From Istiophorus platypterus (Eukaryota; Chordata; Actinopteri; Istiophoriformes; Istiophoridae): a stretch of DNA of 64,000 nucleotides. Within the stretch, counting starts at the first letter, position 1. Every line of letters begins with the position of its first letter. The position numbers and the translations under genes were made by a program. Below, piece after piece: positions 24,000 to 35,700 of this stretch. The stretch is from NCBI GenBank assembly GCA_016859345.1, contig CM029124.1:7276001-7340000 (forward strand), read 5' to 3'. Under the pieces are notes generated by a model that did no database searches, had not been told where the DNA came from, and saw only the letters and a list, made by a program, of their open reading frames with translations.

Positions 24000-25184
24000 A
24001 TGTATGGCACATTAACATAATAACCGAGCAAGAAAGAAAACGTTGAACAGGGCTAATGTAAATAAGCGCTGCGAGCGACCCTGGGGCGGCAGAGAGGAGA
24101 GGAGAGGAGAGGAGGATGGGTGGGGGGGTAGCAGAATATAGACATGAATAAATGTAGTAATAATCTATTCCACTTTTCATTTTTTTTGTTAAAATGTGAC
24201 TGGTAACATATGTCATCATCAACCACCCTCGCCCCCCCCCTCCCACACACACAAAAGAAAATCAACAAAAACTCCTAGAGCACTTCAGTTGTAAGTTTTG
24301 ACAAATATTTTATGTAGGAACACCAAGTCAAGAAAAGTGAGGAAGGGATAGAAAAGAGGATGAGACGGGGGGGAGAGCAATAATTATGTACAGGCATATT
24401 TCTACACGTATATTACAGACCGGGAGAATGATCGCATTATTTGAGATATACATAATTCAATATAAAATTTTGAAAATAAAAATAAAAATCTGATACAGTC
24501 ATAAACGATTCCGTTCGACATTTCTTTTTTTTTTTTTTGTTGACCATGTACCCCACACAGGCAGTGACAGAAGTGTATTTAAAAAAGGTGCTTACGACTT
24601 AAAATGATTGTCTGATGAACACAAAAGTAAAAACAGGATTGCATCTTGTCTGCGTTGCGGCTGCTTCGCCGTCATCGTCATCATCATCATCATCATCACT
24701 TGGACTAAAAACGGAGATGTTGGGGGGGAAAAAAAGCGACGAAGACACCAAGACGATCTTGTTTTTATTCCCTCTGATCGATGTTCCTGATGGAAAAAAA
24801 AAATCCTGCATTCAGGTTTTCCCTGATTACAAAATTTAAAAAAAAAAATTAAAAAAATTAAAAAGAAAAAAAGAGACATCATGCAAGTAGTCTAGTAGTA
24901 GTGGTGGTGGTGTGGGGGTATGAAGAGGAGGGGGAGGCGTGGGTCCTTTGAAAGCGCTTTTTAATAAAAAAAAAAACGACGTGCTTTTATCTCTTTTTTA
25001 TTTTAATATTTATATCAATCGGTCCTTTTTTCATCCGCGATATTTCATAAGTCTTTTTTTCTTCCTCTCAGGTCCATTTTCCCTGTAAATATTTCTCTTT
25101 TTGTTTGTTTCTGTGTGTGTTTGTTTGTTTTTTTTTGTTTTTGTTTTTGTTTTTTGTTGGGTTTTTTTTTTTTTTTCCTCCGTA
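24000..25184 (-). other. six3: six3 3' untranslated region (probable)
   Basis: AT-rich sequence with many homopolymers follows the six3 stop on the minus strand. Minus-strand AATAAA signals lie at 24997-25002 and 24764-24769. A less repetitive segment (24380-24520) may belong to a longer 3' UTR. The 3' end is not determinable from sequence alone. Confidence 0.45.
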
Positions 25185-28003
25185 TCATACATCGCACTCC
25201 GAGTCACTGGATGTGACGGACAGGATGGACGTCCCAGTGTCAACTCTCTCTGTCATACTGGAAACGCTGGTGGTGGGACTGGCCGCGGTCGAAGGCGACT
25301 CCGCCGAGCTGTGAGGGGTGAGGCCGGCCTCCGAGAGGGACCTCATGCCGGTCGGTCCTATTGCTTGGTGCTGGAGCCTGGAGAAGAAAAGAAGCGAGGA
25401 GGGGAGGAGGAAAAAAAGAAGAAGAAGAAAAAAAATTGAGAGAAATGGCAATTAGACCTGAGAATGCCTCCCCCTTTCCCCTCCTCCTCCTGCAAAATAG
25501 GGGTTCAAACTCGCCTTTCTTTCCCCCTGCCGGCCCCAGCCATGCATGCATGCTTTTATCAAATAGCCAGCTTTCAGGGGACAAAACACAGCTCTATTTA
25601 GACTACCAAATGTTGGAAGAAATGTAATGGGTTTCTTTGTTTTTTTTCCCCCTACAAAAGTAAGTCTGATAAACGCGCAAGTCAGCAATCTGAGATTTAA
25701 ATGACCCATCGTATCGCTACAGAAAAAAAACGCCTTAAAATCCAAATCCAGCTTGGTGTTTCCTTTAAAAGCAGTTTGATGGCATTCTTTGCAACAACAG
25801 TCTATTTATTTATTTATTTTATTCTGGTGTTGGGTACTACATGCACTAGCTCCAGATTTATTATTTCTCTTCCTCGATTCGCGGTTTTATTTATCTCACA
25901 AAGCCCCGTGTAACTCTGCTTTGTCATAAACAAATAATTTAGTATTTATTTGAATAAAAATATCAGCCTTTGGGCGGATGCAAAATCGTCCGGATGCTGT
26001 GACACGGCTTGTGTGTTTCGGTCTGATGGAAGCGTACGAATGAGTGACGTGGAGATCCAGATCTCTTCAATCATCCTAAATGTTTATCTCCAATCCACTC
26101 AATGATAATAACTCCACCACGGCCTGGGGTTAATGTCAGGCTGGAAATATATCTATTCATTTAGCAAAACGATTAGAATACTGTTCATATGGCTTAGTAC
26201 TCTCCGAGGTATTTTTTTAATCAATTATAGTATTTCAATGGAATGATACCACACTTAATGTTATGAATACAGCCTATGTCTTCAAATGCTTTTTTAATAC
26301 CTTTGCTCATTTTAGTCGAGTAATATCTATAATATATCTATTATCCTTTGAGATCATCTTTATCAACAATGCTGAGTAATATGGGAGGTTAAAATGATAG
26401 ATGTACTGCAGCACATGGTAAATATGCTATGTAGCTTAAATAAAGCAATGCATGGCTTTGGGAGCAAATACAATAATATTTAAAATTGTGTGCAAAACAT
26501 GATAATTTCAAACTTATTTAAAGACAGGGGTAACACTATTTAACTTGTGGCAAAATATATATTAAGACTTACCTAGTATTGTTTTTTAAATATATTTTAT
26601 TGATTTAAAATATATAAAGCGGATTTTTTTTTTTAATTATTACCCTCAAAATAGTGGTGACACTATAAATAAGTGACACCCAGTTATGTTTATACATATA
26701 CAATACTTTTTAACACACTCTGCCATCCATTACACTATTTTCACACTTACGGAAAAAGATAAACAAGCTGTCTCTGTTTTGAAAGAACACTGCGCAATCG
26801 CCCATTCAGTTTACCAACAAAATGGTTTGTGATTATTTTATTATCATTTTATTATTCAGAGTTATTTGAGCAGCAAACTGGAGTCTTAACGCCAGTGGTA
26901 TTTCCTATAAGCGATAATTCTACATTCTGTGCAAAATACCGGGAAAGTTGATTTGCACAACTGCAGGAAATGTTTCCAGGAGCCCATCTAATTGACCGAA
27001 AAGGTCCAATGTGTCTGAAAAGGACACTTTCAGATATTTACAACAGTGTAAATAATGCTCTCGACGTTTATTCTGATTTCACTTCATAACAAAAATGTCG
27101 CCGCAGCCTGTTCCCTCCCCCTGCCAGACAGACTCGTCTTTTTTTCCCAGGCAGCCTCCGTCCGTGAGCATAACTACATTTTTAATGAAAACCTCCTGTT
27201 TTTTTGTTTTGTTTCGTTTCGTTTTTTTCCCTTTGAATTTGTACGTTTCTGACAAAAAAACAAACTTTTGCTCGTTCTCGTGCTTCGACAGCAAGGACAA
27301 AAACCACCAACCTGTTTTTGGCTGCCGCGGCTCTGTCTCGTTGCCTCCGGTTTTTAAACCAGTTTCCGACCTGTGTAGGAGTGAGTCCAGTGGCTTGAGC
27401 CAGTTCCCTTTTCTTGCTGGGGTTTGGATACGGGTCCTGAAGGTACCACTCCCTCAGCAGGCTCCGTGTCCGCTCTTTGAAACAGTGCGTCTTCTGCTCG
27501 CCGTCCCAGATGGTCCGAGGCAGCGGAAACTTCTTCCGCACCCGGTACTTATCGACCGGTCCGAGGGGACGACCGCGGAGCTTCTCGGCCTCCTGGTAGT
27601 GCGCTTCCAGCCACATGGCCTGCAGTTTGCCGTGCGAGTCCTTGGTGAACTTGTGGTTCTCCAGGATGTGGTAGAGGTCTCTGAAATTCCCCGTGTGGAA
27701 AGCCACCACGGCCCGGGCGCGCAGGATGGACTCGTGCTTGTTGATTGCCTCGCACGCTCCCGGAGCCACGGGCAGGGACCAGAGGAAGCGGCCCAGCCGT
27801 TCGATGTCCCCGGTCTCCTCCAGCGTCTCGCAGACGCTCGCCACCTGCTCCGGGGAGAAGTTGAGGGTCGGTAGCTGAAACATGGACAAGTCTTCTGGAG
27901 ACCTGGTGGTGGGAGCGCTGTTCGCCAGGAGCAGAGGGCGATCAGCGAAGTTTGGCAGGAAGAAATGGGAGGGATAAAGCTCTAAAGGGGATCTGAAAAC
28001 CAT
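25185..28003 (-). CDS. six3: six3 homeobox transcription factor, complete; exons 27312-28003 and 25185-25377
   Basis: SIX3 is a nuclear DNA-binding regulator of forebrain and eye development that represses targets through Groucho/TLE partners. Exon 1 (692 bp) begins at ATG 28003-28001 (MVFRSPLELY, the family start) and ends at donor AACAG/GTTGG. Exon 2 (193 bp) starts after acceptor TTCTCCAG. The phase-2 junction rebuilds Arg231, and the stop is TGA at 25187-25185, giving 294 residues. Seen in the protein: SIX domain at about 42-158, including the SVCETLEETGDIERLG segment (eh1-like Groucho contact in the family); homeodomain at about 164-223 with the recognition helix NWFKNRRQRDR; a Ser/Thr-rich tail ending SVTSSDSECDV. 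The glycine-rich N-terminal insertion of mammalian SIX3 is absent, as is usual in fish. It is convergent with six2. The residue pattern excludes SIX6, which lacks this tail. The a/b paralogue is not settled. Confidence 0.97.
25378..27311 (-). other. six3: six3 intron 1 (1934 bp)
   Basis: Bounded by a GT donor (27311-27310) and an AG acceptor (25379-25378) on the minus strand. The interior, about 25950-27040, is AT-rich but not simple repeat, and dense in TAAT/ATTA homeodomain-type cores and short palindromes. It could hold regulatory sequence. No other gene is seen in it. Confidence 0.9.
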
Positions 28004-28560
28004 GGAAATGACCTGAGAGAGAAAGAAAATTATCGAGAAAAAGGGAAAAAACCGAAAAAATACGGCAAGTAAAAAAGATTGAATGATTCAATGGCTATCG
28101 CCTAATGACACCAGCCTCATAATATCTCCCCCCTAAATCCGCCGTTGAGTGTAGCATTGAAACATTTTGTTTCCCTTTTCTATTGGTCTTCTTGGTGTCG
28201 TTGTAGCGTTGTCATGGCAGCCCTGCCAATCACTGTCAAGCGTGCCAATCATTAGCCAGTACGTAGCGCGAGGCTTTCACCACTTGTGCAGCACGCACGG
28301 GGGGTTATCAGAGTCTCCGATCTCCACAGCAACCCTCCCACCGCACCGCGCGCATCAGGCACAAGCCAATGCTCGCCTATCTGCTGAATAGAATGAGCAA
28401 TTAGAGGGTGGAATATTATTGCGATCTTAACGAGGCTCGTTAAAGCTAAAGAAGATATGTAGACTGGAGATGCTTAGCAGAGACGGGAAGGGAGGGAGGG
28501 AGGCGCAGGGAGCTTTAAATGGGTGACAAATGGACAACCAATGACTGCAACTCGGGAATA
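28004..28560 (-). promoter_or_regulatory. six3: six3 promoter region with five CCAAT boxes
   Basis: Upstream of the six3 ATG are five CCAAT pentamers: ATTGG at 28182-28186 (so CCAAT on the gene strand), and plus-strand CCAAT at 28226-28230, 28245-28249, 28366-28370 and 28538-28542. No convincing TATA box is seen. A 17-bp near-perfect palindrome TTAACGAGGCTCGTTAA lies at 28427-28443. Boxes in both orientations would suit a bidirectional promoter. The transcription start is not resolved. Confidence 0.55.
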
Positions 28561-31000
28561 CACGTTTTGAATAGAAGCGGGTCAATTTGCACATTATTTT
28601 TGTATAGTTTTTTTTCCTGTAGTAGACTAGCTACTTTTTTTCTTATCTCTCTTTTTTTTTAATATCAGCAGTTTCCTTTTTTTGCGTGGGGAAGGAAGGC
28701 GTTAGGGTCTTCTCCGTTTTTTTTTTCCCCCTTTTCATTTATGTTATCAATTATCATTTTCCTGTTTTCTTAAAAGATGAAATTACGACGCAGCTCCGAT
28801 CTTTTGGCTTTCGCCCCGGATCTGCCGCCGATTTCCGAAATTTGCATTGTCGTAATCTCTGTGACACGGTCCGAGCACGACTTTGATCCGGGCTCGCTGG
28901 TGTGTGTGGTCACTTTGTGCCGGGTGGGTGCTGGTCCGGGTTGTAGAGGCTGCAGTGTGATGTCGCTCCCCCCCTTCCTGCTGTCCCCGGCCCTTGCCTC
29001 CGGGACGCCGGGCGCAGCCCTGGCCCCCTGCCCGCTGCCTCTTCTCTCCAAGCAACAAAATTTATTGTTCCAAATGAATATCGATGCGCAGCATTGTGCT
29101 GATTAAACAAAGATCACGGCGTTTTAGTCGGAAAGCTAATTTGCTAACGGCATCGCCCTTTTAATGCCACCAGTTTTTATCATTTATTGTTGTTTTTTTT
29201 GTTTTTTGTTTTTTGATAGTCCAGCCCTCTAATTAATACCATTAGTATTGGAATTACAATCAAATGGTAACATGAAAGCTTCTTGGGGACATAAAAGCAG
29301 TTCTCATGTATTTGATCTGGTGGTAAGGACATGATCAGTGTCCACATCCAGTCACAGGACTCGGCTTATAGCGGTAGCCACGGCGGTGTGATTTTCATGT
29401 TTATGGCTACAACGGTTTCATATTTAGACAGGGCTTATAGGGTGTTAAAATAGTGTGAGTTCACTCTAACACGAACAGTGCTCACATTGTGAAAGGGCCG
29501 TGTACAAGGCGTAGCATCTAGACTCCGCTTAATCCGCCCTCAATAAAGCTGACATAATGATCCTAAGCCGCCTTTCTACAAAATCATTCAGGAATTCAAA
29601 ACTTTTCCTTCCCTCTCTCAGATTTGCACATTCTCCTGGGCTGGCCAGATAGACCACCGACTCCAAGCTTGGAGGGACAGTGAGTAGACCAGCTCGCCCA
29701 TGCATGCATACAGCTACCTTTTTAAGTGCAACCATTTAACCTTATCTGACATACTTTTCGCAACTGTGGGTCTGAGCGTGCAATTTAGGCATTAATACGC
29801 ACTTTTACGCGTAAACGAGAGCGCCTTAATTTGTGCATGCGCGCGGGATGCAGGCGTGTAGTGCCAGTTTCTGTGTCTGCAGGTGTGTGTGATACAGAGC
29901 AAGGGGTGGTGATGATCTTGTTGCAGGGTCAGGCTTCGGGTTTGTGCGCGCCTTCTTGGATTGTGTGCGCGCGCGTGTGTTTGTGTCACGGTGTGAGAGG
30001 TGGGGGGGGGGTGTTGCGGTTGGGGTCAGGCTGGTATATGGGATCAAACCTGCCCACCGCGCTGCTACGAACCTCGGGAGAACTAATTCCAAGTGGCACT
30101 TGAATTGGTCCCGTTGGAAAGCTCTGTGGACTGGAAGTAAAGGCTGGTATTTTCATGCTGGTGAAAATACCACCAGAATATACCCCCCCCCCCCATACCT
30201 CCCAAACACACACACACACACACACACACATGCACTCAAGCGCCACCCCAGCATTAAGTTGAAAAAGTGCAGGCTTAGCAGCATTACTCCGAGTATGCAA
30301 AGCCCCCCCCCTACCTGACGGGGTTCCTGGTGCACCAGTTTAGGTGATCACCATTCAAGCCGTGGCTGCAGGTATTATCCAGCATTATGTTTTTTGGAGG
30401 AGCCTTGTTTGGGAGTAGCCCTCGCAGGCAATTCGGAAATCACTCCTACAAGAGACCAGAGGTGAAATGTAAAACCTGAATGGGGATTGAAGGGGGAAAA
30501 GCCACTGGTAATTCACATTCTTTTACATGGCTTTTGTTTACGTTAAGCATGTAATTAACACCCCCCCCCTCCCTCCCAAACAAGTTTATTCACCTGCCGT
30601 AATTGTGTGTTTATCCGAGGGCTTGCTGAATGTTCCGAGCAGCGGGGGACGAGAGCTCTGAATGCACATGGAGCGTTTAGCGACTCCTCCGTTTACTTAC
30701 AGCCTTAAACCTTCCAGACACCACAACACAAACAGCGCTTTGCGCGCTGAAACGCTGGAAATGTGTTGGTCAAGCAGACAGACGCGCCGATGCGCCAACA
30801 ACCTGTTTTCCTGTGAGACCTTATTGATTGACCGGAAAAGACTTGGTCAAACTTTTTTTGCACAAGTTTTGTTTTTATTATTATTAAATACGTAAATAAA
30901 GTTAGTCTTTTGACGGTAAAGAAACGCTACTATTCATTGGATCAAGTAGTTCCTCGCAGCATGCACTGCATCCAAAATGTTGCCATACTTGTTAATTGCC
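28561..31000. other. six3 upstream region, possible enhancer sequence
   Basis: Largely unique sequence. The most enhancer-like patches are 28780-28960 and 29200-29560. The latter holds CTCTAATTAATACCATTAGT, with several homeodomain-type cores. Simple repeats are minor: a C run and (CA)n at 30183-30231. No coding sequence is recognised. Medaka six3.2 is known to be controlled by clustered modules within a few kb upstream, so enhancers here would be expected; the assignment is inference. Confidence 0.4.
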
Positions 31001-31079
31001 AATTAGCAAGTTATTTTCATTATCAGCCAGTTCCAATAAGCGGAGCAAATAAACAAAGCCGATGTTACGTCATGTACGG

Positions 31080-31739
31080 GAGTGAGAGAGAGAAGAGGAC
31101 CGGATGAGAGAAAGAAAGGAAAAGGTGTTGACTGTAGAAGGTAAGAGGGGAAGAGAACGAAGGATACGAAAGAAAGGGTCTTGCTTTATTTTTTGCTCCC
31201 TCGTTGACCCCGGTTTGGCAGAGGCTGGCCAGAAAAGGCAGCACACCCCTCCCTGGCTAACACAAGAGAGACCCATGTGCCTGCTGCTCCATCCTGGATT
31301 CATCTCAACAATACGCAAGACGAGACTTTGGAGAGATGATGGGTACGTACCCCCCCCTAAAAAAATCACATCTTCCATTTTTGTTATTCTTTAAACGGGG
31401 TTGCCAGTTTTTTTTATGAATGTATATCTGCACTCGTATTTATTTCCTTTTAACGTATTGAGACTTTTAATTGTCGTTCACATGTTTATGAACCAGTTTG
31501 ATTTTATTTTAGTGATGTGGAAATTTCTGCAGTGGTGTTTGTGTCCCTCCACCAAACATATCAGGGATTACCTTTTCTTGTTATTTCCTCTTGCTTCTTC
31601 TTCGTGCCCTGCAGATGTGAGCAGGGTCCAGTCCGCGGACTGTCACCGTTCGAGCTTGAGACTGGACCTGACACTGGTGCACTGCTATTTCACTGGTCAA
31701 TTTGTCCAAGATCAGGATGGAAATCAGGCCCCTGCTCCA
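31080..31739 (+). ncRNA. candidate divergent lncRNA upstream of six3 (two exons)
   Basis: A CCAAT at about 31032 and a CRE-like TTACGTCATG near 31066 precede a purine-rich stretch ending in donor GTAGAAG/GTAAGAG at 31140/31141. A pyrimidine-rich acceptor TTCGTGCCCTGCAG ends at 31614. The exon 31615-31739 (125 bp) is closed by a perfect GTAAGT donor. No frame resembles a known protein. In mouse and human, a spliced antisense lncRNA (Six3os1/SIX3-AS1) starts upstream of and divergent from SIX3, which is the arrangement here. This is a signal-based guess without transcript evidence. Confidence 0.3.
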
Positions 31740-32865
31740 GTAAGTTCTGCCTAAGCGGACCCGTTTCCGTCTACGATGCTGCCTACGATGTTCGGTAGAC
31801 TAGGACTGGTTTTATTTTTCGGGCACTTCAAAAAACATTTAATAAATGATGAAGAAAAACATATTAGGCCTTTTTGGTTAAGGGGGGGGGTATTGGATTC
31901 TCCGAGATTATAAAGGTCAAGTGGTTTTTTTTTTCTTTTTAAAAATTCTTTTTAATTTGGTGCATTTGCCGCTTTTTTCCCACCGAGCACCGGGGAGATC
32001 TGTGCCTTTGCAGGGCAGATGTGTGATGCTGTCGGGACGGGGCGCACAATCCCCTCCGTCCCAAACTGGCCATGCCAGGCTACGGAGACTCTACACTGTG
32101 TCTACACTGTAAAAAGTGTCAATCCAAACAAGTCGTTTAATGTGGCGCTGAGTTTTTTTTTCTTCGTATAATATATATTTTACTTTCTGGGAAAAAAAGC
32201 GTGAAACATCTGGACACCGGGTGAGATAATTATATCGTTTCCATTCAGACTTTTTTCATGACGATTTTGAATCAGTGCAATTTTCTTAGATGTAATGGAG
32301 AAAAAGTAGACATGCTCCGTTTTGCGTTAAAACTTGTCTCTGCGAAACTCCTGCAATGCCTAAAATTAGTGGTGTCGCCTTGTCGCCACAGGCAGAATTT
32401 CACCTTGTTTGGCAAGATATGATAAAATTACGGTTAATGTGTTGGATATTTTTTGCAGTGCGTCCTTTTCTGCTCTCAGATAAAGCATATGCCCCGCTTC
32501 TATGGCAATACTATTTTTTTTTCGTTTTCAAATCTTTTATTGGCCAAAAGTTACGCATGTCTTTTTTTGCACATGATTCACTTGATTGAACGACCTCAAG
32601 CGCCAGAACAATTAAGTCGGTTACTGTGTCTTAAACCTGTAAACAGTTGCCAACTTATTGCATGCGGTCATAGGTGCAATAGGTCACCTCTCCCTGTACG
32701 CTTGTACAAGCAAGCACCGAACACAACGGTGCCTTAATTTTAAATTAAAGAAAAAAGGGAGGGGGCATCTGAATAAGTGCGCGTTTTTCTGTGAATGTGT
32801 TGTCATAATGATCTGTAAATGTGGCGCCAACTTTAACAGCAAAGCTTGTACAAAAGTTTTTAACA

Positions 32866-32899
<34 letters not shown>

Positions 32900-33723
32900 T
32901 CTCTCTCTCTCTCCCTCCCTTTCTCTCTCCTTTCTTTTATTGTTTTTATTGTGTGGTCTCATTAGGGGGACTTCCTGGCAGGGCTGGGAGCTTGTATCGG
33001 AGCTGTCCAATCAGTGTATTTACACGGGTTGTTAGCGACAGTTAATGAGGGCTCCTCCCCGGGCCGATAGAGAAAGGCGCCTCAACATTAAGATTTACCT
33101 TGTGTCAACTCGTTACTTCTAATGAACCTCCATGCAAAAAAGCCTCCTCGTACTCAATGGAGCCGTGCGCCCGGATCTTGTGTGTGTGAGACCCTGGAAG
33201 AGTGGAGCTGCGAGCCGGCATCTCCCTCTCCCCCTTTTTCTTCCGCTCACTCAGGGGAGAGTTGCTTTTTCTCTGCAGGTTCGGGCTCCATGATGCATGC
33301 GTGTCTCTGCGTGCGTGTATGCGTGTGAGTGAGTGAATGTATGTGTCCGGTGAAGGTGGGTGGTGCATTTAACCTATTCTTTGTGAAAAAAAAATGTGAC
33401 GTTGGCAACCAAGGCGTCGTTTTCCCTTGATAATGGCACCATAACGCACGATTGTAATGGGCTGTAAACGAACACATGGTAGCCTACAGGGTGATTTTGG
33501 CAACGATTTTAAAGGTCGATATCTAGTTCGTTTCTAAACGCCACTAAAAGTGTGATGAGACACGGGGCAGAGGGACGGGAGAGATGTTGTGTTTGCGTGC
33601 CCATATCACAAACCTGATATGTCTTCTATTGTTTGGTGAATTGGGCTTGACATGTCAGCTTATTGCCTCTGTAGAAGAACTGTAAGTTCACTTATAATCA
33701 CTCCCCTCCCAATCCCCCACCAG
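31740..33723. other. intergenic, no gene seen
   Basis: Unique sequence with T homopolymers and one CT microsatellite. The stretch 32940-33300 is GC-richer and non-repetitive, and could be regulatory. No coding sequence is recognised. Confidence 0.45.
32867..32930. repeat. (CT)n-rich microsatellite
   Basis: An imperfect CT run of about 64 bp. Confidence 0.95.
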
Positions 33724-33832
33724 AGCACCAAGCACAGCTCGGTGCCCTGGCCCCTCCGTCCAACCCCCTCATCTGGCCCCCAGTGTGGCTTGTTGAGCCG
33801 CATCAGCAACACATCAGTGCCCCTCAATTCAG
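33724..33832 (+). ncRNA. candidate further exon of the divergent transcript
   Basis: The acceptor CAATCCCCCACCAG ends at 33723 and the donor AATTCAG/GTACAA follows 33832, giving a 109-bp GC-rich exon in the same orientation as the candidate exon at 31615-31739. One frame is open through it but has no recognisable similarity. Low confidence; a chance acceptor-donor pair is possible. Confidence 0.2.
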
Positions 33833-35440
33833 GTACAAACTGGAGGAGTTTGGCGGATCCCTGAAGTGGACTCCCCTTTTACTCCCTCTAACCCACAGAG
33901 ACACCACTTAAAAATCAATTAGGGCTCGTCTAGTCTCTCCCTCCCTCCGCCAGTCGAAAATATCCTGAAACAGGTGGTTTCCACCAAAATTGGGGAGAAG
34001 TTAAAAAAGTAGGCTACATTCCAACACGATTCACTGTTTGTTAACTTTTTTTTAAAAAAATCTTTGGAATCAGTTGTGGCCCCTTTGAATTTTACAGGCT
34101 GCCCGATATCTGAACCGTCAGCTCATTCACACATTTGTAGTACTCTAGTATTTTTGCTTAGAAATAGAAACGAGCCAACAGAGGCCAGGCTTTTCCCTCC
34201 TCCCAGCTTGTGATCTGGGAAATAAAGCGTCCCCTCCCTATTATTTTATTTTGTAGCCCCTACATTTTTATTGTCTCTCTCACCAACAGGACCTTTTACT
34301 AATGCAGAATGGTCTGCTTACATACTGCTTACAAACTGTTACATATTTGCACACCATAATGGGATTCACCGTTGCCTGTAAAAAATCTACATCCGTCAGC
34401 AATCCAGCAGTTGACTAAGTGGCCATATACACTGCATATTCACAAGTGTTGGCCACTTTGTCACCTGCTGAGGATAGTGAAAGGGAAAAAAAAAACATTT
34501 TTCATATCATTGATGCGTTGCTAAAAACCTTTCCCCTCTTTCTTCATGCTACTAACTCCATATCAAAAACGCATTTTCTTGTTTCATTCTCTTTCACCAT
34601 CAGTTTAACCACACAGTCGCCTGCCCCCCCCCCGTGTTAAAGAGCTGCAGCACTGGGCCTGTGACACGGAGCAGCGACGCTGGAGGAGGCCGTGTGCTCA
34701 CTCTTCCAGGTAGATGGGCTTGATTTGAAGACAGAGACAGAGAAGGGGAGATAAATATAATGGGTGCATATCAGATGCATCGCCCCGAGCTTTTGCTCAC
34801 CTTCCATTCCCCAGTGACTTTTTTTTTTTTTTTTTCTGAAGAAGCAAAACAAGACCTTCTCCATTTTCTCAGCTCAGCCACAGTTTATTTTTCAACATTC
34901 AGCCTCTGAAATAAAGGTCTTTCACCCGCATGTGTGGGCCCGTGAGTGCAAGCTGCACTCTGGAGAGGCGACACGGTGGCCCCTGAAGTTACATCAGCAC
35001 CACACGCTGATAGAATTTCTCCAGAAAGAAAGAAAAAAAAGGACGGTTCGGGGCTTGACTGTCAAGACTGATTAAACGACGCAGATAGATGCTGTAGAGA
35101 TGGGCCCTTTCGCCCGGTGTCACAGAAGCTGACAAGCCGTAATTACTCTTGCTGACACATCGCTCTCAGAAGCTCCGGTACTAATGTGAGGGACGTGGAC
35201 ACCGCGGATCGAGACCGCTCAACTCTTTAGCCACGCAGCCCCTTTAACCGGGGGAGGGGAGGGGGGGGGGGCAGATGCTGCTGGGCTGGACACATGCTCC
35301 ACAGCTGACCTTTGCCGTTTTGACATATCAGTGGCGAAATAACCTCTTATTTATGAGCTAGTGATACAGTGCAGGAGATCATGAGGGAGTGTGTGAATGG
35401 AAAGAAATAGCGTGCTGTAATAGGCCACAGGTTTATGACA
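33833..35440. other. intergenic, no gene seen
   Basis: Ordinary unique sequence with short homopolymers (C run near 34625, T run near 34818, G run near 35260). The stretch 35080-35400 is non-repetitive and may be regulatory. No gene is seen. Confidence 0.5.
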
Positions 35441-35449
35441 GACAAACAT

Positions 35450-35700
35450 AAGGCTAAATCCGTGGCTGAATGTAACTGAGTACATCTAGTCAAGTATCTA
35501 TATAGTCTACTGTTTTGATGTAATCTACTTGAGTGTTTTTTTGAGTTAAATTACTTCTATTGCACTACGTTTAAGGGGTAACACCAATTTTTAGACACCT
35601 TTACTTAACTGCTACTTTACAGTTTAATACTTTACTTGAATAACGTAAGCTAAACTATTCAGCAGTATGACATTTTAAGAGTAGGTAAACCTCAAATAAT
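35450..35700 (+). mobile_element. degenerate piece of a common teleost repeat
   Basis: GTAACTGAGTACATCTAGTC and TACTTTACTTGAATAACG resemble the widespread fish repeat that begins AAGTAACTAAGTACATTTACTC. The copy is old and partial, and a better copy lies at 36026-36520. The identification is from memory of the consensus. Confidence 0.45.

Noticed and set aside
27095..27874. 259-codon open frame on the + strand
   Set aside because: It is the antisense shadow of six3 exon 1, whose high GC and codon bias keep the opposite strand open.
25185..28003. Identity as six6 or six7 rather than six3
   Set aside because: The MVFRSPLELY start, the LQHQAIGPTGMRSL segment and the SSDSECDV terminus are SIX3 features.
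33652..33864. 70-codon frame over the candidate exon at 33.7 kb as a protein
   Set aside because: No similarity recognised and no start context; the exon, if real, is more likely non-coding.
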